From assembly GCF_039544265.1 (NCBI RefSeq), contig NZ_BAABLI010000012.1, forward strand, positions 62,001 to 126,000: DNA of 64,000 nt, read 5' to 3'. Positions 25,723 to 34,036 of this stretch are shown here, piece after piece. Source of the stretch: Corallincola platygyrae (GTDB taxonomy: Bacteria > Pseudomonadota > Gammaproteobacteria > Enterobacterales > Neiellaceae). The position numbers and the translations under genes are program-made. A model generated the notes under the pieces. It was not told where the DNA came from. It searched no databases and was given only the letters and a program-made list of their open reading frames with translations. The stretch's first letter is position 1. Each line of letters starts with the position of its first letter.

Positions 25723-27021
25723 ATGCTTCCCGATTTTATGAGCAACAGCACTGGGTTAGCAGCACAACTGCAATCCGCCTTGGAGATGTTCCTCTTCTTG
25801 ATGGTAGAGATCTCCGTATTATTTATTGTCATCAGTGCACTGGTAGGCGTCATCAACCAAAAGCTACCCGCGGAAAAGGTGCAGTCACTGCTTGGTGGAC
25901 GTCACGGCAAAGGCTATTTCCTGGCAGCAGGGTTAGGTGCCATTACCCCTTTCTGTAGTTGTTCAACGATCCCCATGCTGATTGGGTTGTTGAAAGCGCG
26001 CGCAGGTTTTGGCCCAACCATGACTTTTTTGATCTCGTCGCCATTGCTGAATCCAATTGTGATTGCACTGTTCGTGCCCGTATTTGGAATTGAAGTGACT
26101 GTGGTATACGCAGCCATTGCCCTGACTGTTGCACTGGTAGCTGGCATGTTATTACAACGTTTTGGCTTTGAGCGTTACGTGCGTTCCAGCCTGTTGGAAG
26201 ATGGTGCCAAAGCGGAGAGCTGTTGCGGCAACGCAGATTCGCCGTCCAAACAGAAAAAACGACCGCTGATTTACGGCGGCACGGCCAGAATGATGGCCAA
26301 TACCGATGTTCAAGGTGCGCAGCTTACACTCGAAAAGCCTTGTTGTGGCGAGACAACAAAAGCAGAAACTGAAACCAGCTGCTGTACTGAACCTGCACCG
26401 CAAATGAAGGCTGCACCACAAATGAAGGCAGAACCCGAGCAGAAGCCCGAATCGGAGAAGAAAACCTCGTGCTGCGGTACGCCTGAGCCAAAGGAAAAAG
26501 CCAACTGTAGCTCCGAGACTGTACCCGCAACGGAAACATCCTGCTGTGGTGAGTCTGAACCAGCAGAGAAAACTTCCTGCTGCGGCAGCGATAACAAAAA
26601 ACCTAAGTCGAAGATCGACTGGCGTCAGGCGTGGCGGGAAAGCACCAACATGTATCGCGAAATGCTGCCCTACATGACCATAGCCATGGTGCTGGGTGCA
26701 TTTGTGCACGGCTTTGTACCGACAGATTTCTTTGCGGAAGTTGCCGGCGCTGACAACCCAATGGCGATCCCTGCGGCGGCAGTCATCGGTATTCCCTTGT
26801 ATATCAGAGTGACTGCGCTGCTGCCTCTGGTCGGCTCGCTAGTTGCCAAAGGCGTGAGTCTGGGCGCAGTGATGGCACTGACCATAGGTGCAGGGGGTGC
26901 CAGCATTCCTGAGCTGATCATGCTGAAACGCCTGTTCCGCTGGCAGTTGCTGTGCGCCTTTATCACAGTGATCCTGTTTATGGCGATTGGTGGTGGGCTG
27001 ATCTTCAACCTGATGGTGTAG
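25723..27021 (+). CDS. ArsP/YraQ-type permease with cysteine-pair-rich cytoplasmic loop
   Basis: The 432-residue permease of the DUF318 (ArsP/YraQ) family has two blocks of four transmembrane helices (about residues 20-150 and 310-430). The family motif TPFCSCSTIP (Cys78, Cys80) is present, with GIPLYIRVTALLP and GAGGASIPELIML in the second half. ArsP exports trivalent organoarsenicals. The loop between the halves (about 160-298) is unusual: it is hydrophilic, rich in E, K, P and T, and holds six adjacent cysteine pairs (167-168, 207-208, 220-221, 250-251, 274-275, 286-287) plus Cys262, mostly as SCCG units. It probably binds thiophilic metal or arsenical and delivers it to the pore. The upstream ArsR gene supports metalloid resistance. 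Confidence 0.88.
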   Translation: MLPDFMSNSTGLAAQLQSALEMFLFLMVEISVLFIVISALVGVINQKLPAEKVQSLLGGRHGKGYFLAAGLGAITPFCSCSTIPMLIGLLKARAGFGPTMTFLISSPLLNPIVIALFVPVFGIEVTVVYAAIALTVALVAGMLLQRFGFERYVRSSLLEDGAKAESCCGNADSPSKQKKRPLIYGGTARMMANTDVQGAQLTLEKPCCGETTKAETETSCCTEPAPQMKAAPQMKAEPEQKPESEKKTSCCGTPEPKEKANCSSETVPATETSCCGESEPAEKTSCCGSDNKKPKSKIDWRQAWRESTNMYREMLPYMTIAMVLGAFVHGFVPTDFFAEVAGADNPMAIPAAAVIGIPLYIRVTALLPLVGSLVAKGVSLGAVMALTIGAGGASIPELIMLKRLFRWQLLCAFITVILFMAIGGGLIFNLMV

Positions 27022-27062
27022 GAATCAGGATGGGCTGACACTCAACGCCTCTGCCCATAAAC

Positions 27063-27093
27063 AAAAAAGCGAACCATTCGGTTCGCTTTTTTT
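27063..27093 (+). terminator. Terminator of the ArsP-type permease gene
   Basis: AAAAAAGCGAACC/GGTTCGCTTTTTT forms a 13-base-pair stem with loop ATTC, ending in a T-run. Nearly the same sequence ends the transcription units at 30398 and 38963. Confidence 0.9.
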
Positions 27094-27519
27094 GTGTAGT
27101 CGTTACTGGTGACTGATTAACCGTTGGCGGAAACGGACCAACATAACCGGTGTAAGCAGGTAACTCGCTATCAGCGTCGATAAGTGAATATCAATAGGTG
27201 ACGTTTGTCTGGGTGAGTAATACCACAGCTCGACCAGTGAGGAATCTCGATTTGTTGTGGACGAGCCTCATTAGCTACTTTTGCCAAGACAGAGAGATAG
27301 ATCTCATAGACCATAGGTACTTACCAAGCCAAGGTTGTCACTTAACAATCAAGGATTTATAGTCCATCAAGTCAAGGGAAGGCTGTCGAAAAGCTGCAAA
27401 TGAGCCTCTCTTATCCAGCTCCAAATTTCGACTAACTGTTTTCGCTTAATCACACGAATCAGCTTATTTGCCTGGAAGTTAAGTAACTCAGATCCGAACT
27501 CATCACTGGAGAGTGCATT
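27094..27519. other. Long leader/intergenic region with no gene seen
   Basis: About 425 bases lie between the permease terminator and the 945-codon gene. I see no open frame with a ribosome binding site, no strong hairpin and no recognised riboswitch. The only supported element is GGAGAG at 27509-27514, the ribosome binding site of the next gene's TTG start. Confidence 0.4.
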
Positions 27520-30357
27520 TTGCGTTTAGTTGTTAGTTGGATAATGCGACACCCGGTTGCTTTGATGATGACCGCCGTTGGCTTGTGGATGTTGTATCCG
27601 CCCGTGGTGAACCATCTCGTAGATGCTACCAATGTCTTTTATGTTGCAGCTGTAGCCCACTCCTTTGCCGCCATCTGTACCCTACTATGTGTTTCGGTGC
27701 TATTTTGGGGTCGCAATAAACTGCAACTGAGCACTGTTTTCTCCGGCAGTTCATTACGGCGAGTTTCTCCACCCACACTTATGTCCGGGCTCCTCATTGC
27801 CGCTAATCACCTACTGCTATACGCAGCATTAAGCGTGTCTGAGGAGTTCGACGTTGTCGCCATACTGGTGTTTGAAACCTGGCCGATTCTGTTTTTCTAT
27901 ATCGACAGCATCTTACGCCGCAACCAACGCTCAACATCAATTAACGACTATATATTTTCTGGCGCAGCATTCGCAGGCTTCCTGGTACTCACCGCACCCA
28001 ATATGGATATCGCTGACTGGATGCTGCTCGACAGTCCCATGTTGCAAACACTGGGGTTAGCGGCGCTGGGCGGCCTTGCCATGGCAGTCAACTGCTATTT
28101 TCGTATGAAGTGTATGGATGCATGGAGCGAAATATCAGAGCAGCGAAATCTCAGTTTAAGTACTTTCAAGCGTGGCCTGCTAACTGAAGCTGGAGTCAGA
28201 GCACTGGCCGCACCCGTACTAATTGGCGCCCTATTCTATTCCGGTCAAGCTATACCCGACGCGGACCTGAGCAACCTGCTTTTATTAGCTTTTGTGGGCG
28301 TAGCTATTCTGGCGTTAGGCAGCCTTTTGTATGATTTGTCGGTTTACAGTGCCGACAACGCATCTATAAGCGCGCTCTGGTATCTGATGCCCGTAGGTGC
28401 AGTCGTCATTCTCGCAGTGATGCAGGGACGACTGCTTAACCAATACGAGGCGGTAGCTTCAGCACTCATCGTCTCATCCAACATCTTTTTAGCATTACGG
28501 TACCCGCTGCGCTCATCACTGCTGGTGCTATTTGTCTCGGTCTGCTTGATTGGAATCTGGATCCTCTTTGCCCCCGTCTCCCCCATTGAGAACTATTACG
28601 ACCTACTGGGCGTATCGACCGTATTTTTTGTACTTCTAGCGACCTTTGCACTGGACCGCTCAACATCACTTAACCGCGAACGAGAGAGTTTGCTCGGCGA
28701 ATTCAACGAACAGGTGATCAGCGTACTTGAATCGGCCCCCAAAGCAGGAGAACAAAAAGCCGATGATGGCTACTTAGCACAACTGAAGCACTATTCGCTG
28801 CTCAACATCCATAGTTTTCTGCGCGCATTCAAAAATTCGAACAACCTGATGCGCTCTCAAGAACAGGTTGAACAAGAAAAACATAACATCTTGAATGCGT
28901 TAAAAGATGATAGCGAACAGCGAGAGCGGGTGCTGTCTTTGTTCAAGATCGGTGACAAATTACAAACAATGGAAAGTGACCGGATCGCTCCCGAGGAATT
29001 TATCATCCTCACTTTACTCGGCGCGACCAATGTCTTTTTCTCACTGATTTTCAGGCCTGACACACTATCCGCCGGGTTGTTTGCGTTGATCGTCGGCACA
29101 TCGATGATTTACCTGATACTGATCATCGCAGAACGCGACCGCTATGCCCAGATCCGGCACGACCACGCCCTTGTCTGCACCAACCTGATCGATTACATAA
29201 ATAATCGCGTTGAATCTGCTCTACCTTCTTCGGAAATCCAAGCTACAGAGCAAGAGATCACGCAGGCCATTCAGCATAAAGCAACCAAGCTAAACACATT
29301 AGGTCGCGCATACTGGATCTTTGGTGTTTTTACCTTCCTTTTTGCTGGCTTTGGCTATGCATTCCTTTATGAGTCACTGCAGCAACATCGAGCGCTGGAA
29401 ACATCTCCACTAACATCGACACGCAGTGTGAATGACACTCAAATCAATATAGCCTTGCTCGACTGGCCCACGGCACAAATCAAAAGCCATATTCTCGCAG
29501 GTATCATCAACCAACACACTGAACTAACCGCCTCCGTTGTTTCAGTCTCCAGTGAGCAGGCTTTCCAAGCCATGGGAGATGAACAGGGTATTGTCGACAT
29601 TCATCCTGACCTTTGGGTTGAAAACAACCCTGGTTTGATACGACGCTACGTAAAAGCATTCGGCACGGTTTCCCTAGGTAAGCAGGTTACCACCGGTACA
29701 CAGGGTCTGTGTTACACCGATGCAGGTGATAGTTCGCTACAGAGATTGTCCATTCATCAACTCACATCTTCGACTATCGCCAAGCGATTCGACCTGTCTG
29801 GCGACGGAAAAGGTGACATCTGGGTGGGAGCCAAGGGGTGGGCCTCGGTTGAGATAGAAAAAAGACGCCTTTCAGCTTATGGTCTGGATGCGTTATACAA
29901 GTTCCACGAGTTCGACCCAGACGTACTAAAAATGCTCGTATCCAGAAACAGCGAGCTTTCCACTCCCAGTCTGTTTTTCTGCTACTACCCTGATGCGCTG
30001 TTTGCCAACTCGCAGACGCATTTTATTGACGAAGAAGAACATGACCCCGAGCTTTGGCCCGCTATCTTAAAGAAACATTCTGGCCAGCCACCCGAAGCAG
30101 GCACCGCATGGCCAGATACCCATATCAGTTTGGCCTACCGAACCAGTATTGAAAACAGATCTCACGAGCTACTGCATTTACTCAATAGCTTTAACATCGA
30201 CAACCATGAATTGGTTGAAATGCTGAGTGCATTTGAGTCAGGTCAACCGGTGGAAGCGATCGCCCAACAGTGGATAAAGGACCATCAGGATATTGTTTTA
30301 GAATGGCTGACGGGGTTTCAAATCGAGAGTGAAGCAAAGGCAGCTTCCATGAACTAA
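27520..30357 (+). CDS. Fusion of DMT/EamA-like membrane domain to glycine-betaine-type (OpuAC) binding domain
   Basis: This is a 945-residue polytopic protein. Residues 1-330 look like a ten-helix drug/metabolite transporter (EamA-like) domain. Two more helices follow (about 335-385), then a hydrophilic, partly coiled-coil stretch (385-480, EQVEQEKHNIL), a helix pair (about 488-533), a further soluble stretch and one last helix (about 592-612). Residues 642-935 resemble the OpuAC/ProX substrate-binding domain of quaternary-amine ABC systems: INIALLDWPTAQIKSHILAG, VDIHPDLWVENN, FDLSGDGKGDIWVGAKGW and WPDTHISLAYR. The binding domain should sit in the periplasm, after the last helix. No ATPase or OpuAB-type permease is adjacent, so it is not a standard ABC importer. 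It could be a transporter with a tethered binding domain or an osmolyte sensor. The start is TTG with GGAGAG eight bases upstream. Confidence 0.8.
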   Translation: MRLVVSWIMRHPVALMMTAVGLWMLYPPVVNHLVDATNVFYVAAVAHSFAAICTLLCVSVLFWGRNKLQLSTVFSGSSLRRVSPPTLMSGLLIAANHLLLYAALSVSEEFDVVAILVFETWPILFFYIDSILRRNQRSTSINDYIFSGAAFAGFLVLTAPNMDIADWMLLDSPMLQTLGLAALGGLAMAVNCYFRMKCMDAWSEISEQRNLSLSTFKRGLLTEAGVRALAAPVLIGALFYSGQAIPDADLSNLLLLAFVGVAILALGSLLYDLSVYSADNASISALWYLMPVGAVVILAVMQGRLLNQYEAVASALIVSSNIFLALRYPLRSSLLVLFVSVCLIGIWILFAPVSPIENYYDLLGVSTVFFVLLATFALDRSTSLNRERESLLGEFNEQVISVLESAPKAGEQKADDGYLAQLKHYSLLNIHSFLRAFKNSNNLMRSQEQVEQEKHNILNALKDDSEQRERVLSLFKIGDKLQTMESDRIAPEEFIILTLLGATNVFFSLIFRPDTLSAGLFALIVGTSMIYLILIIAERDRYAQIRHDHALVCTNLIDYINNRVESALPSSEIQATEQEITQAIQHKATKLNTLGRAYWIFGVFTFLFAGFGYAFLYESLQQHRALETSPLTSTRSVNDTQINIALLDWPTAQIKSHILAGIINQHTELTASVVSVSSEQAFQAMGDEQGIVDIHPDLWVENNPGLIRRYVKAFGTVSLGKQVTTGTQGLCYTDAGDSSLQRLSIHQLTSSTIAKRFDLSGDGKGDIWVGAKGWASVEIEKRRLSAYGLDALYKFHEFDPDVLKMLVSRNSELSTPSLFFCYYPDALFANSQTHFIDEEEHDPELWPAILKKHSGQPPEAGTAWPDTHISLAYRTSIENRSHELLHLLNSFNIDNHELVEMLSAFESGQPVEAIAQQWIKDHQDIVLEWLTGFQIESEAKAASMN

Positions 30358-30397
30358 GGGCTCCCCAAATTGGCTTTTAAGGACTAGCTGAAGCCAC

Positions 30398-30427
30398 AAA
30401 AAAGCGAACCATTCAGTTCGCTTTTTT
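30398..30427. terminator. Bidirectional terminator between the fusion gene and the XRE membrane regulator
   Basis: AAAAAAGCGAAC/GTTCGCTTTTTT forms a 12-base-pair stem with loop CATTCA and runs of A and T at both ends, so it works in both directions for the convergent genes. It belongs to the same repeated terminator family as 27063 and 38963. Confidence 0.88.
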
Positions 30428-30446
30428 AACGCTTAGTTCAATGCAC

Positions 30447-31136
30447 CTACTCACTCATATCGCAGGTGGCGAGTTTTGTTTGCAGCGGCCTGAGCAGTGC
30501 TTCGCCGATAATCGCGGCATACACCAATACTGAGATGTTTATGGCATAGGCCTGATGGATCTCGTAAGCCTCAACCATGTTTGCGGTATTAGAATGGATC
30601 GCAACACTACCAATCAGCACGCCGATTAACGCAGCGCCATAGCCAAACCAGATCTGGCTGGCATAGATTCGCGCAAGATGCTTGGCCGGTGCACCGCCAA
30701 CAATGTCACCGCTGAACAGATAGCGAAATCCGGATAGCGACTTCAACATGCCATCGACACCATAGGCAACAATGGTTGCCGCATAAATAAACGCGATAAC
30801 AAAGCTCAACCCTATCCAGTCGAAGTAAAGACTGGCCTCGCCGCCCAGCTTAAACAAGATCCCGATGGTGACAGAAATAACCAACAACGCCACAGCACTA
30901 TGCATAATCATTTTCCTCGTCCAATTAACATCTATCTGTTCAGACGACGATTGCAGTGCCGTAGGAGACACTTCCAGTGCAGACGCGATTGCCAGGGTGG
31001 ATTCAGCCGATGCTCGGCCATCCGATTCAATCCGTTGAATGGTTCTTAACGACAATCCAGAGGCCTTGGCCAATACTTCTTGCGACCAACTTTTTTGCTT
31101 ACGTAACTGCTTAAGCTTGCCAACATTCAACACCAC
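30447..31136 (-). CDS. Membrane-anchored XRE-family regulator
   Basis: The 229-residue protein has an N-terminal XRE helix-turn-helix (LRKQKSWSQEVLAKASGLSLR and TIQRIESDGRASAESTLAIA). About four or five transmembrane helices follow over residues 75-215. Such membrane-tethered XRE proteins are known but poorly characterised; the membrane part probably senses a signal or a partner. The start is one of two consecutive GTG codons. It is convergent with the fusion gene and has no clear target nearby. Confidence 0.8.
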   Translation of the reverse strand: MVLNVGKLKQLRKQKSWSQEVLAKASGLSLRTIQRIESDGRASAESTLAIASALEVSPTALQSSSEQIDVNWTRKMIMHSAVALLVISVTIGILFKLGGEASLYFDWIGLSFVIAFIYAATIVAYGVDGMLKSLSGFRYLFSGDIVGGAPAKHLARIYASQIWFGYGAALIGVLIGSVAIHSNTANMVEAYEIHQAYAINISVLVYAAIIGEALLRPLQTKLATCDMSE

Positions 31137-31608
31137 AATTAGACCTCTACTGGCACCACAATCTTCATCACCAACATGATTGGAAAACCAAGCGCTGGCG
31201 ACAACAAAAACACCCCGACAAACCTACGACAGGATATGACAACCTATATTTTTCAAAGAGTTAAAACGAGCATGAAAGAAGTCGAGTTTGCAGTACAAGC
31301 TTAGCTTGCTGAGCTATGGACTCAAAGTTAAGCAAGTTATGAGTGCCAGAATTAAATTGAAAATGCGTTTTCAAGCGTCAATTGCCCTCGTTATTTTTCT
31401 TACCTAACTGATATGCTCAAACTAGCTTTTGGTACACGAACTTGTACTCTTTTTTCTTCCGAAAAAGCAAAACATCAAACACTTAAACCACTAAGCATTT
31501 ATAAACGGATTTATATATGTCTGACCACCTGCACATAGCAAAGCTATATCTCCGATTAGTTACAACGTTTGCTTCACTGAACTCGAATCTGAAATAGGCC
31601 TCGGAGCA
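31137..31608. other. Intergenic region with no gene seen
   Basis: The AT-rich 470 bases between two divergent genes show no frame with start and ribosome binding site, no terminator and no repeat that I can support. Confidence 0.4.
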
Positions 31609-32025
31609 GTGACTAAAGTAACTCCTAGCTCAATCATTTTATCTTTGACAATACTGGTATATGTCGCGTGGTCACAGTTTGCATTGCATGAAAAAGATCA
31701 GGCCCTTGCAACTGAGAAGGCAAGAGCAATGAGTATCGCAGACCACTTAGAATTCTGGAAAGGCACGTTTTTACAACAGCATGCAGCGATCGATGTGGAG
31801 TCTCTGAGAGGCGGAAGCAGGAACGTTCAATTAACCTTAATTGAGCAAGAAACACCACATCAAGAACAGCAAAACAAACTTTATGTGATGTTTTACGATG
31901 CCCCCTCTGATGCTCAAAAAGAAGCACTAAAAAGATATAGCTCCGAGTTGGTGCTTGGCCGTTACTTCTATCTGGTGGTCAACGACCAAGGCCAGGTTAC
32001 CGAGACGTTTTGGGATAAGCCATAA
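31609..32025 (+). CDS. Signal-anchored or exported small protein (138 aa), unknown
   Basis: This frame uses a GTG start (31609); the in-frame stop at 31579 rules out a longer form. The first 25 residues are hydrophobic (SSIILSLTILVYVAWSQFAL), a signal anchor or signal peptide. The rest is a small soluble domain with a beta-rich end (LGRYFYLVVNDQGQVTETFW). The ribosome binding site is poorly placed (GGAG only two bases away), so the start is uncertain. No family is recognised. Confidence 0.55.
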   Translation: MTKVTPSSIILSLTILVYVAWSQFALHEKDQALATEKARAMSIADHLEFWKGTFLQQHAAIDVESLRGGSRNVQLTLIEQETPHQEQQNKLYVMFYDAPSDAQKEALKRYSSELVLGRYFYLVVNDQGQVTETFWDKP

Positions 32026-32191
32026 CTGAATGGATGCTCCATGATTCGATTTTTCACAACCCTGTCAGGTTTACAGAGAAGCGGGCCGGGAGTCGATAGT
32101 TACTTTATTACAACTGGTTCTAAAATGAGTGACTGATATATGTTGCTCAATACTCTGTTAGAGCCAGGGCCATCCGCTGGTATTTCTAAGC

Positions 32192-32983
32192 TCAAATAAT
32201 CCTTTTGCGCTTTAGCACGTCCATCACTATCTTTTTCCGATACTTCGCATCTGATTTGCTACGAATATCCATATTTAGCGCAAAAAACCATATATCACTC
32301 TTTGTCTCTACATACCCCACATACCATCCATGTTGGTTTGCAATTCTCATCGCCCACCCAGTTTTTGCTCTGATGGTATAGGCGTCGCTCTGCTCGACAA
32401 TCATGAGCCGCTTAACCAATTCCAGGTTTTCTTTTCTATACGGCAGGAAATCAAGATATAGCTTCTTTAAAAATTCAACTTGCTCCATCGCTGAAATCGC
32501 CAGTTCACCATCCAGCCAGAAGGTAGACAGCTCAGGCCCGGTTTTAGCGTTGCCGTAATCAAGCATTTTTAATTGAGACAGATATCTCTGGTTACCCACT
32601 CTTTCAGCTAACACCTGATAGAACCAAACACATGATTTAGGCAAAGCTGTTTCAAGGGTTTGGTCGCTGTTCCAAGGCTCCCAGCCTTTGTCCTTGCCAT
32701 CCCACTTGATGACTTCCTTCTCGTTGCTGATGGCCGCTTCTTGCAAAGCGATCAGAGTATTGGGGAGCTTAAATGTTGATGCGGGTAAATAGCGTTTCGC
32801 AGCACGTGATTTGTTGTGTATGTAATTAACATCACCGTTCAGATTCGACAGAACCATGGTTCCATCAATATTGTTATCAACAAACAATGACTTCAGGTCA
32901 TTATCTTCGTTGGATGCTATTGCCCCCAACGAGACAAAAATCAGACATGCGATACAAACTGAGCTCCAAACCTTAAACTTCAT
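32192..32983 (-). CDS. Class D (OXA-type) beta-lactamase
   Basis: The 263-residue enzyme has a signal peptide (hydrophobic residues 5-23) and all class D motifs: Ser-Thr-Phe-Lys at 69-72 (LPASTFKLPN), Ser-Cys-Val at 117-119, Tyr-Gly-Asn at 143-145, Trp156 in STFWLDG, and Lys-Thr-Gly at 207-209 (RAKTGWA). It acts in the periplasm and hydrolyses beta-lactams through an acylated, normally carboxylated-lysine-assisted serine. Overall it resembles chromosomal OXA enzymes of marine bacteria; the spectrum cannot be read from the sequence. The true start is ATG 32983 with GGAA upstream. A longer frame reaching 33118 overlaps the previous gene and is not credible. It is the last gene of a VOC-GNAT-OXA unit. 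Confidence 0.93.
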   Translation of the reverse strand: MKFKVWSSVCIACLIFVSLGAIASNEDNDLKSLFVDNNIDGTMVLSNLNGDVNYIHNKSRAAKRYLPASTFKLPNTLIALQEAAISNEKEVIKWDGKDKGWEPWNSDQTLETALPKSCVWFYQVLAERVGNQRYLSQLKMLDYGNAKTGPELSTFWLDGELAISAMEQVEFLKKLYLDFLPYRKENLELVKRLMIVEQSDAYTIRAKTGWAMRIANQHGWYVGYVETKSDIWFFALNMDIRSKSDAKYRKKIVMDVLKRKRII

Positions 32984-33056
32984 TTTTATTCGTTCCACTA
33001 ACTTAGAATGTGCTACCCGCACCCGCCCAACAAACGACGTGTTATTAATGTCTGAT

Positions 33057-33536
33057 TCAGACATAGTTTTTCTCGAAAACAACACAACTTCCGCTGGTGT
33101 ATAGGCGGCGGAATCCACACTTTTTCTCGTAGAAAAAGTGATTTTTTGTGTTCCAGACAGGAGTGCCTAACCGCCATCGACGCGTAGGAAAACTTTGCTC
33201 AATAAAGCGCCACGCAACACTCCCAATACCTTGGTTCTGATGTGTGGGAGCTAAGAAAATATTACCCAATCGGCTTTCACCCTCGGGCTCCCACCAAACA
33301 ATAAAAGCACCGACAGGTTTGCTGTGAAGACATATTTTGAACGCCAGCGAATGAGAATCCTCGAGCGCCCACTTTCTCAAAAAACGCCCGTCGTTATACC
33401 CTTCTGGACCAGCGTTAAGCTGCCCTAAAAATTTCTGAGCATCAGCATCAAAGGCGATGGCCATCAATGACGTTAAGTGGTCAATATCGTCTTGCTCAAT
33501 GGGCAGATATTGAATCTCCCTTTCTGGCTCTGCCAT
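33057..33536 (-). CDS. GNAT-family acetyltransferase
   Basis: The 159-residue protein has the GNAT acetyl-CoA motif in NIFLAPTHQNQGIGSVAWRF and a C-terminal FYEKKCGFRRLY segment. ATG 33536 has GAGG close upstream, overlapping the end of the VOC gene, so the genes are coupled. The substrate is unknown. Its position between a VOC protein and a beta-lactamase gene suggests a detoxification or resistance unit. Confidence 0.87.
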   Translation of the reverse strand: MAEPEREIQYLPIEQDDIDHLTSLMAIAFDADAQKFLGQLNAGPEGYNDGRFLRKWALEDSHSLAFKICLHSKPVGAFIVWWEPEGESRLGNIFLAPTHQNQGIGSVAWRFIEQSFPTRRWRLGTPVWNTKNHFFYEKKCGFRRLYTSGSCVVFEKNYV

Positions 33537-33545
33537 CACACCCTC

Positions 33546-33935
33546 TCAAGCTGTTACCTCTATTCTATTTCCATCAGGATCCAGCAATGTAAACTCATAG
33601 TAGCCGTCACCAGTAACACGGGGGCTATCAAGTAAATTCAGCCCACTCGCTCTAAACTGTGCGTAGCACCTATCAACGTTCTCTTTACTACCTAAGGAAA
33701 AAGCAACATGAATCAACCCTATATGTTGCGCTGTGGCAGGGAGATCCAATGCTTTTATGCTGGCCATACTCATTAACTCGAGTCTCGCCCCAGAGCTAAA
33801 TGTCAGAAAGTAAGAGCTGAACTGTTTTTCTAAATTTTGATACTTACTTCCAGACTTGGCACCAAAGTAGGTCTCATAAAAATGCTTCAGGTTTTCCAGG
33901 TCCTGGGTCCATATCGCTATATGTTCAATTTTCAT
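33546..33935 (-). CDS. VOC-family protein (glyoxalase/bleomycin-resistance fold)
   Basis: The 129-residue protein begins MKIEHIAIWTQDLENLKHFY, the typical start of a vicinal-oxygen-chelate domain. It has the metal-ligand pattern His5 (EHIA), Glu in ARLELMSM, His in GLIHVAFSLG and a terminal Glu in NRIEVTA. It may be a lyase, dioxygenase or binding protein. A longer frame using TTG at 33980 is less likely. It is the first gene of the VOC-GNAT-OXA unit and is divergent from a LysR gene, which may regulate all three. Confidence 0.87.
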   Translation of the reverse strand: MKIEHIAIWTQDLENLKHFYETYFGAKSGSKYQNLEKQFSSYFLTFSSGARLELMSMASIKALDLPATAQHIGLIHVAFSLGSKENVDRCYAQFRASGLNLLDSPRVTGDGYYEFTLLDPDGNRIEVTA

Positions 33936-34006
33936 TGTTGTGGCTCGATGAGTGACTGTATGGTCATTTTGAGCAGACAAAAAATATAAGTTAAACTGAA
34001 TTATGT

Positions 34007-34018
34007 GATTAATTAATC
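34007..34018. promoter_or_regulatory. Palindrome in the LysR/VOC divergent promoter
   Basis: GATTAATTAATC is a 12-base perfect palindrome 19-30 bases before the LysR start codon and about 75 bases before the VOC start. It is a plausible LysR binding site, though AT-rich palindromes occur by chance. Confidence 0.35.
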
Positions 34019-34036
34019 TAATTTATGGATTAAAAA

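Noticed and set aside
26152..26709. Long open frame antisense to the ArsP-type permease
   Set aside because: It is a mirror of the biased Cys/Glu/Lys-rich loop codons, with no ribosome binding site or sensible protein features.
27520..30357. Complete ABC importer for glycine betaine
   Set aside because: There is no ATP-binding subunit and no OpuAB-type permease; the membrane part looks DMT-like.
32984..33118. N-terminal extension of the OXA beta-lactamase gene
   Set aside because: It overlaps the end of the acetyltransferase gene, lacks a ribosome binding site, and would place 45 polar residues before a normal signal peptide. The start at 32983 is far better.
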